Below are positions 24,850 through 33,236 of a stretch of 35,190 nucleotides of DNA, piece by piece. Both the position numbers and the translations under genes were made by a program. The DNA comes from an uncultured Acidimicrobiaceae bacterium (GTDB lineage: Bacteria > Actinomycetota > Acidimicrobiia > Spongiisociales > SHLN01), in NCBI GenBank assembly GCA_947259275.1, contig CAMYMH010000034.1:1-35190 (forward strand), in the 5' to 3' direction. A model generated the notes under the pieces. That model did no database searches, was not told where the DNA came from, and saw nothing but the letters and a program-made list of their open reading frames with translations. How positions within the stretch are numbered: position 1 is the stretch's first letter; every line of letters starts with the position of its first letter.

Positions 24850-26671
24850 TTGGCCGGGCCGCGAAACGACTGACGAGCCTGTGGCCGGCGGGATCGAGAT
24901 GGCCCTCGTAATACCGACCCGTCATACGTTGGCCGTAGGTGGGGGCATACCAGTTTGGCAACCCATCGTCATCCCCTCGAATCCGCCGGGTACCCCCGTC
25001 GAAAGTGACGGTGGCCGGGCTGTCCGGGTGGAGTAGCCAGTTCACGAACATCCCGGTGTCCGGGGCGAGGGGTTGGTCGATGACCTCGAGGCCATCAGCG
25101 GACAGGTGTACCGTGCGCCGGACGACGTCGGGGATTTCGCCCACCGCGGTCGCGGTACCGTCGGTGAACGATGCCTCCAGCAGACGGGAAGTTGGCCATT
25201 TGAGAGCCAGGAACCTCGGGCCCGGAATCGCCGCCACATAGCCGTCCACCTTGGGCGAGTTGTGGGCTTCGAAGGAGCCAAGCGGGGGGTGGCCCGGCTG
25301 GCGGTAGGAAAGTGTCCCCGGATCGATGATCGCCGGCGCCCCATCGATCCACAACTCGACCTGCAGCGGATCAACCTGTCCCGGCCGGGGGCGGTTCCTG
25401 CCCGCCCGCATGAAGAATTGATACCGACCGACCCGGCCGACCGCCCACCCCGAAGCGCCGGATTCCACGCCGTCCGGGGATCGGGTAATCCCGGCGGGTG
25501 GTTCCAGCCCCAGCCAATCGAGAGCCTCCTGGCTCAGGTCCTGGCCTTCTGGAAAGGGCTCGCCGAAGAGCGCACAGCCGATCGATAGCACCGGCCGAAA
25601 GTCGTGGTGGGCGGCCAAGGCGATGGGCAGCACGTTGGCCCCGTCGTCGGCGCCGTAGTGGGGGACCCGTCCCCCTTGCGAGGTCATCACTGACTCGAGG
25701 AGCCGCAGCGCGCCTCGCAAGCGCTGTACCGACTGGCGGCTCAATCCGCGATTACGTGCCCGCAGCACCCATTCCGCCAACGCACACTGGTGGAGAGCGA
25801 CCCGGAGGTAGTTGAAAGAGTGCTGGATGTACCACCCATCGACCGCGAACTGTTTCGGGATCAGCTGCTCGAGAAGACGTTGCCCTGACTCGAGCCACCC
25901 GGCTGCCGCCTCAGACCGGTCGGCGAACCGGGCACCGAGAACCACCAGGCCGGTCGCCTCCGAGATGCCGTGGTTGTTGCGCTGAGAAACCGCGTATCCA
26001 ATGGCGTCGCGCACCCGCTCGCCGGATGCGAACAGGATGCGATCGATGAGGGCCCTCTCGGAGTCGGTCAGCGGCTCAAATCCTGCTTCGGCGAACATCA
26101 ACGCAACGGCCCGGATGGTGGTCTCTTGTCCGCATGCCCAGTGCGGGCCTCGGAACGGCGGATTAGCTGCGGACCACCCGGTGAGCGTCTCAAAGAAGAA
26201 GTCCCGATATCGGCGGTGGTCGGTGAGGGCGTGACCGCGCACGAGGTCGTAGGCCCAGGAGAATCGACCCGGCTCCCACACGTCTTTGATGTCACCGGCT
26301 GATGAGAGCTGCGATATGTTCCACCAGGGGTCCTTCGGCCCACCCTGAGCCTGACCGGTCACCGGGTTTAGGTACCAGGCTCGGGCGGTCCTCGGCAGCG
26401 CGCGCCACTCCCCTTCGAAGGCCTGGTGTTCACCGCCGGCGACCCGGTCGGCTCGTTCCACTGCTTCGGCTGCCCGGGTCGGGCCCAAGGATGTTGAGTC
26501 CGGCGAAGGCCATCCTGATCGGCTGGATGGGGCTGGGACGGGAAGGGTCGGCTCCAGCTCGAATCGATCTAAGCGGATCCGGACCTCGTGAGCGAGCCTG
26601 CGCCGGCCGTCGTTGAAACCAAAGACGCGGGCAAGTGCAAGCGCGAGGCGAGGCCAGTAGGTGATTCTCAC
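24842..26671 (-). CDS. Heparinase II/III family protein (polysaccharide lyase-like)
   Basis: 609 aa. Residues up to ~400 form an alpha-helical toroid-like half with WWNISQ, SQRNNHGISEATGL (Asn 232-233, His 234), DGWYIQHSFNYLR (His 284, Tyr 288) and HYGADDGAN. The remainder is a beta-sandwich typical of heparinase II/III, including FEAHNSPKVDGY. Asn, His and Tyr are the catalytic residue types of this family, which cleaves uronic-acid-containing glycans by beta-elimination. No signal peptide is visible, so the protein may act in the cytoplasm or be exported in a non-classical way. A role in trimming or editing the cluster's own uronate-containing glycan is inference. GTG start at 26671. Confidence 0.82.
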   Translation of the reverse strand: MRITYWPRLALALARVFGFNDGRRRLAHEVRIRLDRFELEPTLPVPAPSSRSGWPSPDSTSLGPTRAAEAVERADRVAGGEHQAFEGEWRALPRTARAWYLNPVTGQAQGGPKDPWWNISQLSSAGDIKDVWEPGRFSWAYDLVRGHALTDHRRYRDFFFETLTGWSAANPPFRGPHWACGQETTIRAVALMFAEAGFEPLTDSERALIDRILFASGERVRDAIGYAVSQRNNHGISEATGLVVLGARFADRSEAAAGWLESGQRLLEQLIPKQFAVDGWYIQHSFNYLRVALHQCALAEWVLRARNRGLSRQSVQRLRGALRLLESVMTSQGGRVPHYGADDGANVLPIALAAHHDFRPVLSIGCALFGEPFPEGQDLSQEALDWLGLEPPAGITRSPDGVESGASGWAVGRVGRYQFFMRAGRNRPRPGQVDPLQVELWIDGAPAIIDPGTLSYRQPGHPPLGSFEAHNSPKVDGYVAAIPGPRFLALKWPTSRLLEASFTDGTATAVGEIPDVVRRTVHLSADGLEVIDQPLAPDTGMFVNWLLHPDSPATVTFDGGTRRIRGDDDGLPNWYAPTYGQRMTGRYYEGHLDPAGHRLVSRFAARPTD

Positions 26672-26742
26672 GTCGAGAAGGGTGGCGGGTGGTCGGAGGT
26701 CGGCATTGCGAGGGTCAATCGAAAGTGAGGTCGGTGTTCACG

Positions 26743-26828
26743 GGTGGTTCCACCATGGGGCTTCATCGTAGCGGTAGGTCGTATTCCTGGACCCGGCAAG
26801 GAGGGAGATGACGGGAGTGGCGTATTCT
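26743..26828 (+). promoter_or_regulatory. Divergent promoter region with inverted repeat and leaderless-type -10 box
   Basis: GGTGG-TT-CCACC (26743-26754) is a perfect short inverted repeat. TATTCT (26823-26828) lies seven bases before the EpsN-like ATG and fits a leaderless -10; the extended string GTATTCTGA also occurs at 15962-15970 before the ATP-grasp gene. The 164-bp gap separates two divergent genes. Confidence 0.4.
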
Positions 26829-26835
26829 GATCGGG

Positions 26836-27963
26836 ATGGACCGGATCTACCTGTCTCCGCCGCACATGGATGGGATCGAATTCGATTTCCTGCGGGATGC
26901 CTATGAGTCCAACTGGATTGCCCCCCTCGGGCCCCATGTGGATGCCTTCGAGCAGGAGTTCGGCCAAACCATCGGAGTCGAGCATGCCGCCGCCCTTTCT
27001 TCCGGAACGGCAGGGCTCCATCTGGCCTTGCTGCAGCATGGCATAGGACCCGGCGACTCGGTCATGGTGTCCAGCCTGACGTTCTCGGCCACGGCCAATG
27101 CGGTCGTCTACACCGGAGCGTCTCCCGTCTTCGTCGACTCAGAGCCGGCGAGCTGGAACATGGATCCAGATCTTCTCGCCGACGAGCTGGAGGACCGGGC
27201 GACGGCAGGCAAACTCCCTGCGGCCGTCGTCGTCGTCGACATCTACGGACAGCCTGCCGATTACGACCGCATCCTGCCGGTGTGCGAGGAATATGGGATA
27301 CCCGTTATTGAGGATGCCGCCGAGGCTCTCGGTGCTGAGTACAAGGGCCGCTCGGTGGGCGGGTTCGGCCGGTGCGGTGTCTTCTCCTTCAACGGCAACA
27401 AGATCATCACCACGTCGGGCGGCGGCATGCTCGTATCAGACAACGCGGCAATGGTGCAAGAGACCCGGTTCCTATCCACCCAGGCGCGCGACGCTGCTCC
27501 TCACTACGAGCATTCGACCATCGGGTTCAACTATCGGATGTCGAACCTGCTGGCGGCTGTCGGCCGGGGTCAGCTGCAGGTGCTCGAGGAGCGGGTCGAG
27601 GCTCGGCGCCGGGTCTTCGACTCGTACGTCGATCGGCTGGCGGCCCTTCCCGGGATCGGCTTCATGCCCGAGCCCCCCTGGGCCCGGTCCACCCGGTGGT
27701 TGACCTGTGTCACCATTGAGCCCGGCGAGTTCGGCGCCACCCGGGAGGATGTCCGCTTGGCGCTGGAGGCTGAGAACATCGAGGCGCGGCCGCTGTGGAA
27801 ACCCATGCATCTTCAACCCGTCTTTGCCGACTGCGAGATGGCGGGCGGAGACATATCGGCGCGGCTATTCGAGCAGGGTCTGTGCCTGCCGAGCGGGTCG
27901 GCTTTGTCGGATGATCAAATCGATCGCATAACGGACATCATCGCGACCCGAGTATCCCGCTGA
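26836..27963 (+). CDS. epsN: EpsN/PglE-type UDP-4-amino-sugar aminotransferase
   Basis: 375 aa. The start IYLSPPHMDG...NWIAPLGPHVDAFE is nearly that of Bacillus EpsN as I recall it. The PLP site is FSFNGNKIITTSGGGML (Lys 189), with the ring-nitrogen Asp in VIEDAAE (Asp 160). ENIEARPLWKPMH and LCLPSGS finish the family pattern. PglE/EpsN convert UDP-4-keto-6-deoxy-GlcNAc to the 4-amino sugar on the way to N,N'-diacetylbacillosamine. The 4,6-dehydratase that would supply the substrate is the C-terminal module of the convergent gene, and the two genes overlap at their 3' ends by 26 bp. No PglD-like acetyltransferase is seen here. Confidence 0.88.
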   Translation: MDRIYLSPPHMDGIEFDFLRDAYESNWIAPLGPHVDAFEQEFGQTIGVEHAAALSSGTAGLHLALLQHGIGPGDSVMVSSLTFSATANAVVYTGASPVFVDSEPASWNMDPDLLADELEDRATAGKLPAAVVVVDIYGQPADYDRILPVCEEYGIPVIEDAAEALGAEYKGRSVGGFGRCGVFSFNGNKIITTSGGGMLVSDNAAMVQETRFLSTQARDAAPHYEHSTIGFNYRMSNLLAAVGRGQLQVLEERVEARRRVFDSYVDRLAALPGIGFMPEPPWARSTRWLTCVTIEPGEFGATREDVRLALEAENIEARPLWKPMHLQPVFADCEMAGGDISARLFEQGLCLPSGSALSDDQIDRITDIIATRVSR

Positions 27964-30346
27964 GGACCGCGTCCAGGCGAGCCCGGATAAAGTCGGGGGC
28001 GCCGTCACCCGGTAGGTCACGGGCCACGGTCGGCTCCATGCTCGGCACCGCATAGCGATGGAGCAGCTCGTGGGGGTGGTCGAGCAGCTGTTCGTTAGGG
28101 CCGGCCAGAATCTCGTGGAGTTTCTCACCCGGCCGTAGACCGGTGAACACGATGTTGGGTGGCCGACCGGGTCGGAGTTGGTGCTGGAGTCGTTCGGCCA
28201 GCTCCACGATGCGGACCGGCTCACCCATCTCGAGGACGAAGACATCACCGTTGTCACCAATTGCACCCGCTTGAACCACCAGCTGGCAGGCCTCCTCGAT
28301 GGTCATGAAATAGCGGGTGACCTCCGGATCGGTCACGGTGATCGGCTCGTCGTTGATGATCTGTTCCCGGAAGGTAGGGATCACCGATCCCTTGGAGCCG
28401 AGGACGTTGCCGAACCGAACCGACAAGTACGCCGTTGACTTATCACGGGCATAGTGAGCTGTCAGCATCTCCCCGACCCGCTTGCTCAATCCGAGCACGC
28501 TCACCGGCTCGGCCGCCTTGTCGGTGGACACGTTGACCACCCGGTCGGCGCCGACGGCCTGGGCGGCCTCGAGAACGTTGAGGGTACCTATGACATTGGT
28601 CTTGACGGCCTCGCCGGGATGAGATTCCAGGAACGTCACGTGCTTGCGAGCTGCCGCATGGAAAACCACCTCCGGCTTGGTTTCCTCGAAGACGGCCGTG
28701 AGCGCCGTCCGATCGCGAATGTCGCACAGGATGAGTTCATCCGAATCGAGCAGCGCCTGTCCATCGAGCGAGAGCTGAAGTCCGTGAAGGGCATTCTCGT
28801 CCAAGTCGAGCTTGTACAGCTTTTTGGGGTCGAAGCGCTCGATGATCCGGCACAGGACAGAACCGATTGAGCCGCCCGCCCCTGTGACGAGGATGCGTTT
28901 TCCGGTCAGGTAGCCGGCAATGCCGTCAAGGTCGATGCTCAGCTCCTCACGGGGAAGAAAGTCGGCGAGAGTCAGGTCACGAATGTCCGAGGCCGCCACC
29001 TCGGAATCGTCCAGCACGTATTCAGACAGCCGGGGGAGAATACGCACGGTCAGGCCGCCCCGATGGCCGATTTCGGCGATATCGCGGACGGTGGTGCCGG
29101 TGGCGGAGGGAATGGCGATGAGTAGCACGTCGGCGTTGTAGCGGAACGCGGCCGGCCCGATCGCCTCGCGACCACCCACCACCGGGACGCCCAGCGGACG
29201 GCTTCCATGCTTGGCGCGGTCGTCATCCAGGAAGGCGACCGGGACCGAGTCGGCCTCGCGATCATCCCAAACGGCAGCTGCCGCCTTGAGTCCGGCCTCA
29301 CCTGCGCCGAACACAAGCAGCCGATGAGGCCGTTTGTGGCGGGAACGTCCCTGGGCGGAGTAAACCGCCCGCCCGAGATAGCGGACGCCGAGGGCGGCAA
29401 TCAGCTGGAAACCGGCCGCGGCCAGCATGGCGCCGACGGGCAGCGAAGCCGAACCGGGGAGGAGAGTGCCGGCCAGCAACACCGATAACACGACCAGGGT
29501 GCCGACTATCAGCCAGCCCACTTCCTCGTTGGAGACGAGCTGCCACCGTCCCCGGTAGAGCCCGACTCCGAAGCCCCACAGCAGCTGAACCGCGACGGCA
29601 GTCACGATAGCGGCCGCCAGGACGGCTCCGTCAACCTCGGACCAGGCGAAGTCGGCATGAGCCAAGGCTGCCACCGGCAGAGCCAAGGTCCAGATGATCT
29701 GGTCGATGATGACGAGCCGAACATGGGGGAAGCGGACTGTGAGGCGACGGCTCGGCCGGGGGGTTTCCTCTGGTCGTTGTTCCCGCCGGGTGAGCATCAC
29801 CACCAGCGTTTTGGCGAGGATGCGAAGGTCGGTGCTCAACGAGAGCTGATCGATGTATTGGATATCGTAATGAACGTTGTCGACCAGCTCGCGACCGTCG
29901 CCGCGGGCTTCGACCTGCCATAGTCCGGTGATGCCGGGTCGGACGAGATGACGCCGGTTCTGCCAAGGCTCCAGACGAGCGACGCTGGCAGCGTCGAGGG
30001 GGCGGGGCCCGACCAAGCTCATCGATCCGAATACCACGTTCCACAGCTGGGGAAGCTCGTCGAGACTCAGCCTCCGTAGGATGCGACCCACCCGGGAATC
30101 CCTATTGGACGATTCGGTGTGAAGCCGGAAGAGCAGGAAGCGCCGGTGGTTGCGACCGACCTGGGGTTCGGCCACGATCGGAATCGACCGCAGAGCCAGC
30201 GCCATCACGGCCATGAGTGCGAGCAGGATGGGCAGCGTTGCCAGCGCCAGTCCGAGCCCAAGCAGCCGGTCCAGGACCGGCTTGCCGATCCGGGCATAGA
30301 ACCGGGAGGGCCCAGTCATGGGGAGCTGCGTCGGGTCGGCGCTCAC
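27938..30346 (-). CDS. Fusion: phosphoglycosyl transferase + PglF/CapD-type UDP-HexNAc 4,6-dehydratase
   Basis: 802 aa in four parts. Residues ~20-190 are a PglC/WcaJ-like phosphoglycosyl transferase with the DE dyad in [12 protein letters not shown] (Asp 96, Glu 97), MSLVGPRP and [17 protein letters not shown]. About four membrane helices follow (211-230, 241-262, 278-298, 301-320). A Rossmann domain has VFGAGEAG (345-352) and FLDDDR. Residues ~483-800 are the SDR dehydratase with TGAGGSIG (488-495), STDKA (607-611) and a VLGLSKR segment, the PglF/WbpM layout. The expected reactions are UDP-GlcNAc to 4-keto-6-deoxy-UDP-sugar, and phospho-sugar transfer to undecaprenyl phosphate at the inner membrane face. 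GTG start overlaps the upstream stop as GTGA. Fusion of these two full-length activities is the notable point. Confidence 0.85.
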   Translation of the reverse strand: MSADPTQLPMTGPSRFYARIGKPVLDRLLGLGLALATLPILLALMAVMALALRSIPIVAEPQVGRNHRRFLLFRLHTESSNRDSRVGRILRRLSLDELPQLWNVVFGSMSLVGPRPLDAASVARLEPWQNRRHLVRPGITGLWQVEARGDGRELVDNVHYDIQYIDQLSLSTDLRILAKTLVVMLTRREQRPEETPRPSRRLTVRFPHVRLVIIDQIIWTLALPVAALAHADFAWSEVDGAVLAAAIVTAVAVQLLWGFGVGLYRGRWQLVSNEEVGWLIVGTLVVLSVLLAGTLLPGSASLPVGAMLAAAGFQLIAALGVRYLGRAVYSAQGRSRHKRPHRLLVFGAGEAGLKAAAAVWDDREADSVPVAFLDDDRAKHGSRPLGVPVVGGREAIGPAAFRYNADVLLIAIPSATGTTVRDIAEIGHRGGLTVRILPRLSEYVLDDSEVAASDIRDLTLADFLPREELSIDLDGIAGYLTGKRILVTGAGGSIGSVLCRIIERFDPKKLYKLDLDENALHGLQLSLDGQALLDSDELILCDIRDRTALTAVFEETKPEVVFHAAARKHVTFLESHPGEAVKTNVIGTLNVLEAAQAVGADRVVNVSTDKAAEPVSVLGLSKRVGEMLTAHYARDKSTAYLSVRFGNVLGSKGSVIPTFREQIINDEPITVTDPEVTRYFMTIEEACQLVVQAGAIGDNGDVFVLEMGEPVRIVELAERLQHQLRPGRPPNIVFTGLRPGEKLHEILAGPNEQLLDHPHELLHRYAVPSMEPTVARDLPGDGAPDFIRARLDAVLSGILGSR

Positions 30347-33069
30347 AGCTGTTCGGCTTGACCGGGGGAGGTCACTCCCCGGGTGTCGAGAACAAGGTCG
30401 GCGGTTGCACAGATTTGGTCGAGATCGAAGCTGCTGTGCGGAGTGTGGATGATGACGAGATCGCTGGTGGCGGCAGCGGCAACCGGGTTCTCGGCCCGGG
30501 CGACCGGCTCACCGTCAACGCTGAAGTGGGCTACCAACGGGTCGGCGAAGACTACCTGGACCCGGGCGGCTCGGAGTGCTCGTACTAAGGCTGTCGCCGG
30601 CGTCTCCCGGACATCTTCCACATCGGGCTTGTAGGCGACACCGAGTATGAGTGCGGTCGACTCTGACGGCTGCCCTCCGGACCTCACCAGTAGATCCATG
30701 GCTCGCCGGGCCACGTAGGACGGCATGTAATCGTTGATCTCCTGGGCCAGCTCGATCATCTGGAATTGCGAGCCGAGCTGGCGGACCCGATAGGAGAGGT
30801 AGTTGGGGTCGATGGGGATGCAGTGGCCTCCCACCCCGGGTCCTGGATAGAACGCCTGGAAACCGAATGGCTTGGTGGCAGCTCCCCGGATCGTCTCCCA
30901 GATGTCGACCCCGAGTAGATCGCAGAAGATTGCCATCTCATTCACCAGGGCTATGTTGACGTGCCGGTAGGTGTTTTCGAGCAGCTTGGCCATCTCGGCT
31001 TCCTTGGTCCCCGACATCACCACCACCGGGGCGAACTTGCCGTAGAGCTGGGCCGCTCGCTCCGCGGACGCTTCATCGAAGCCTCCGACCAGCTTGGGGG
31101 TGTTGTGGACGCCCCACTCTTCATTGCCGGGATCGATTCGTTCGGGCGAGTAGGCGAGGTAGAAGTCGATGCCGGCCGTCAAGCCGGAGCGCTCCTCCAG
31201 CACCGGCCGCACCAAGTCATCGGTGGTTCCGGGGTAGGTGGTGGACTCGAGGATGACCGTCTGGCCGGGCCGGAGGTTGTCGCCGATCACCTCGCTGGCT
31301 GCGATCACGGCCTTCAGGTCGGGCAACCCCTCACGGAGCGGCGTAGGCACGCTGATCGTGATCACATCCGCCTGGGTCAGGAGGGTCGGGTCGGTGGTGG
31401 GCTGGAAGCCCCCGGAGCGCGCGGCGGCCAATTCCTGGTCGGTGATATCTCCGATGTAGCTGATTCCGGCAATGAGTTGCTCGACCTTGGTCACGTCGAT
31501 CTCCAGGCCCAGCACGCGGAGGCCCGCCTTGGTGGCCTCCAACGCCGCCGGGAGACCCACATATCCGAGTCCGATGACCGCCAGGTCGAATTCCCCGGCG
31601 GTCGGTACCGTCGGCGGTGCTGAAGTGTCGGCCGCCACCGCAGGCCGGTAATGAACCGGCGGGACGGCCCGGGACGATCTGGCGTGTTGGACCAGCAGTT
31701 TCGAGAGAGACTGGGTCAGCGGGGGAAGTACCTCAACCTGGAGTCCGGCCTGGTGGCCCAGATCCGTGATCTCCCTGATCTGGTCGCCCGGGGCCGAGGG
31801 TATCGCCACCAGCAAGTAATCCGCGTCATAACGTTCCGCGGTGGCGGCGATGTCTCTTCTGTCACCGACTACGGGTAGGCCCAGGTGCTGGGAGCCTCGA
31901 GCACTGCGGTCATCGTCGAGGAAGGCCACCGGTTCCAGAGTTGACATGGGATCCTCTCGCAGCGACCCAACCGCCTCGACTCCGGCTCGCCCGGCTCCAA
32001 ACACGATCAAACGCCTGGTCCGTTGATGGTTGGAGCGGCGCTTCCGGGTGTAGGCGGCGCGTGCCACATAGCGAGCGACGAAGGCCCCGACGACATGGAA
32101 GGCTCCGGCCGCCGCGATGGCCCCGCGCGGAACCAGGGCCGTGATGGAGGTAGCCGCCGAAAGCAGCCCGAGAGTGATGAGAGTGGCGCCGATCCCGACC
32201 CAGGCGGTCTCCTCGAATGACCCGAGCCGCCACCGTCCCCGGTAGAGGCCGACTCCATATCCCCAGGCAAGTTGGGCGGCCATCGCAACCAGCCAGACCG
32301 CGATCATCCGGCTCCAGTCGACGGTACCGAAGGAGTAGTCGTAGCGGGCATACACCGCCGCCGTGATGGCGATCGGCCACAGCATCATGTCGGTGGCGGT
32401 CAACCGGAGGTGGCCGATCCGATGACGCAAGAGCCGGCGCTTGGCAGGTTCGAGATGCTGACCTTCGCGGCGGGCCGCCCACACCCCGAGCGTCATGCCC
32501 AGGATCCTGAGATCGGTGATCAACGAGATCTGATCGATGTACTGAATGTCGTAGTGGACGTTATCGAGCAGCTGGCGGCCATCGCCGCGGGCCTCGACCT
32601 GCCACAGTCCGGTCAGTCCAGGCCGGACCTCGTGACGACGGAGCTGCCACTCCTTCAGCGCGGCAGCCTCGACCGGGTCGATGGGGCGGGGGCCTACCAG
32701 ACTCATATGTCCGAGCGCCACGTTCCACACCTGGGGCAGCTCGTCCAGGCTCCACTGCCGCAGAATGATGGAGATCTGGCGTCGACGCCCGCGGACGTCG
32801 CGGGCGTCTCGGTGGCCGGTGCGGATCCGGTAGAGGGTGAATCGCTTGTCTCCCCTGCCGATCCGAGCGTTCCGGTCGATGGCGCCACCAAAGCTGATCG
32901 CCGCCATCGCCATCAGAATCAGGACGATCGGCAGGGTGACCACACTGACCACGAGACCGACCACCCTGTCCAGGGCCGGCTTGGTGACCCGTTCGTACCA
33001 GCCGACGCGCCGAACCCCCACACCACGCCTCGCGGTTGGGGGAATCCCGATTCTCGGCGTTTTTGTCAT
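30343..33069 (-). CDS. Fusion: phosphoglycosyl transferase + membrane Rossmann domain + WbpA-type UDP-HexNAc 6-dehydrogenase
   Basis: 908 aa. Residues ~28-200 are a PGT with the DE dyad in WSLDELPQVWNV (Asp 109, Glu 110), HMSLVGPRP and the same [12 protein letters not shown] block as the downstream fusion. Four helices (about 225-240, 255-272, 288-306, 315-335) and a Rossmann domain (VFGAGRAG 356-363, FLDDDR 383-388) follow. After a Pro/Ala linker (about 465-492) comes a dehydrogenase: GLGYVGLP (500-507), ESTTYPGTT, SPERIDPGN, PGPGVGGHC with the catalytic Cys 750, and GVAYKPDVEDVRETP. These are WbpA-type, so UDP-GlcNAc 6-oxidation is the best guess. The ATG at 33069 has GAGGG upstream; the frame opens to 33213. 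Its leader is duplicated at 34251-34367. Confidence 0.85.
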   Translation of the reverse strand: MTKTPRIGIPPTARRGVGVRRVGWYERVTKPALDRVVGLVVSVVTLPIVLILMAMAAISFGGAIDRNARIGRGDKRFTLYRIRTGHRDARDVRGRRRQISIILRQWSLDELPQVWNVALGHMSLVGPRPIDPVEAAALKEWQLRRHEVRPGLTGLWQVEARGDGRQLLDNVHYDIQYIDQISLITDLRILGMTLGVWAARREGQHLEPAKRRLLRHRIGHLRLTATDMMLWPIAITAAVYARYDYSFGTVDWSRMIAVWLVAMAAQLAWGYGVGLYRGRWRLGSFEETAWVGIGATLITLGLLSAATSITALVPRGAIAAAGAFHVVGAFVARYVARAAYTRKRRSNHQRTRRLIVFGAGRAGVEAVGSLREDPMSTLEPVAFLDDDRSARGSQHLGLPVVGDRRDIAATAERYDADYLLVAIPSAPGDQIREITDLGHQAGLQVEVLPPLTQSLSKLLVQHARSSRAVPPVHYRPAVAADTSAPPTVPTAGEFDLAVIGLGYVGLPAALEATKAGLRVLGLEIDVTKVEQLIAGISYIGDITDQELAAARSGGFQPTTDPTLLTQADVITISVPTPLREGLPDLKAVIAASEVIGDNLRPGQTVILESTTYPGTTDDLVRPVLEERSGLTAGIDFYLAYSPERIDPGNEEWGVHNTPKLVGGFDEASAERAAQLYGKFAPVVVMSGTKEAEMAKLLENTYRHVNIALVNEMAIFCDLLGVDIWETIRGAATKPFGFQAFYPGPGVGGHCIPIDPNYLSYRVRQLGSQFQMIELAQEINDYMPSYVARRAMDLLVRSGGQPSESTALILGVAYKPDVEDVRETPATALVRALRAARVQVVFADPLVAHFSVDGEPVARAENPVAAAATSDLVIIHTPHSSFDLDQICATADLVLDTRGVTSPGQAEQL

Positions 33070-33161
33070 GACCGACCCTCGCCAAATAGAGGAGCTGCCC
33101 GCCCCGCACGCTCCGCGTTCGCTACCGGTCAGAGTACAGCGGTTGCCTGGATTGTGCCCGC
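33046..33161 (-). repeat. Leader repeat copy A (promoter/5' UTR and start of the PGT-dehydrogenase fusion)
   Basis: 116 bp matching copy B (34251-34367) at roughly 89% by eye count with a 1-bp indel. On the minus strand it holds, in order, a TACTCT box (33136-33131), a hairpin ACGC-GGA-GCGT (33118-33108), a GGCGAGG Shine-Dalgarno, the ATG at 33069 and the first eight codons (MTKTPRIG). The same parts recur in copy B in the same order. Confidence 0.75.
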
Positions 33162-33236
33162 GAAACTTGCGAGTACACGGTCTCGCATCCGTCCTGTGAG
33201 CATCCATTGACAACGAGGCGTGACCCCCGGCGTTGA

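Noticed and set aside
30343..31720. WecC (UDP-ManNAc dehydrogenase) identity for the dehydrogenase module
   Set aside because: ESTTYPGTT, SPERIDPGN and the PGPGVGGHC context fit the WbpA branch better, although wecB in the cluster would have suited WecC.
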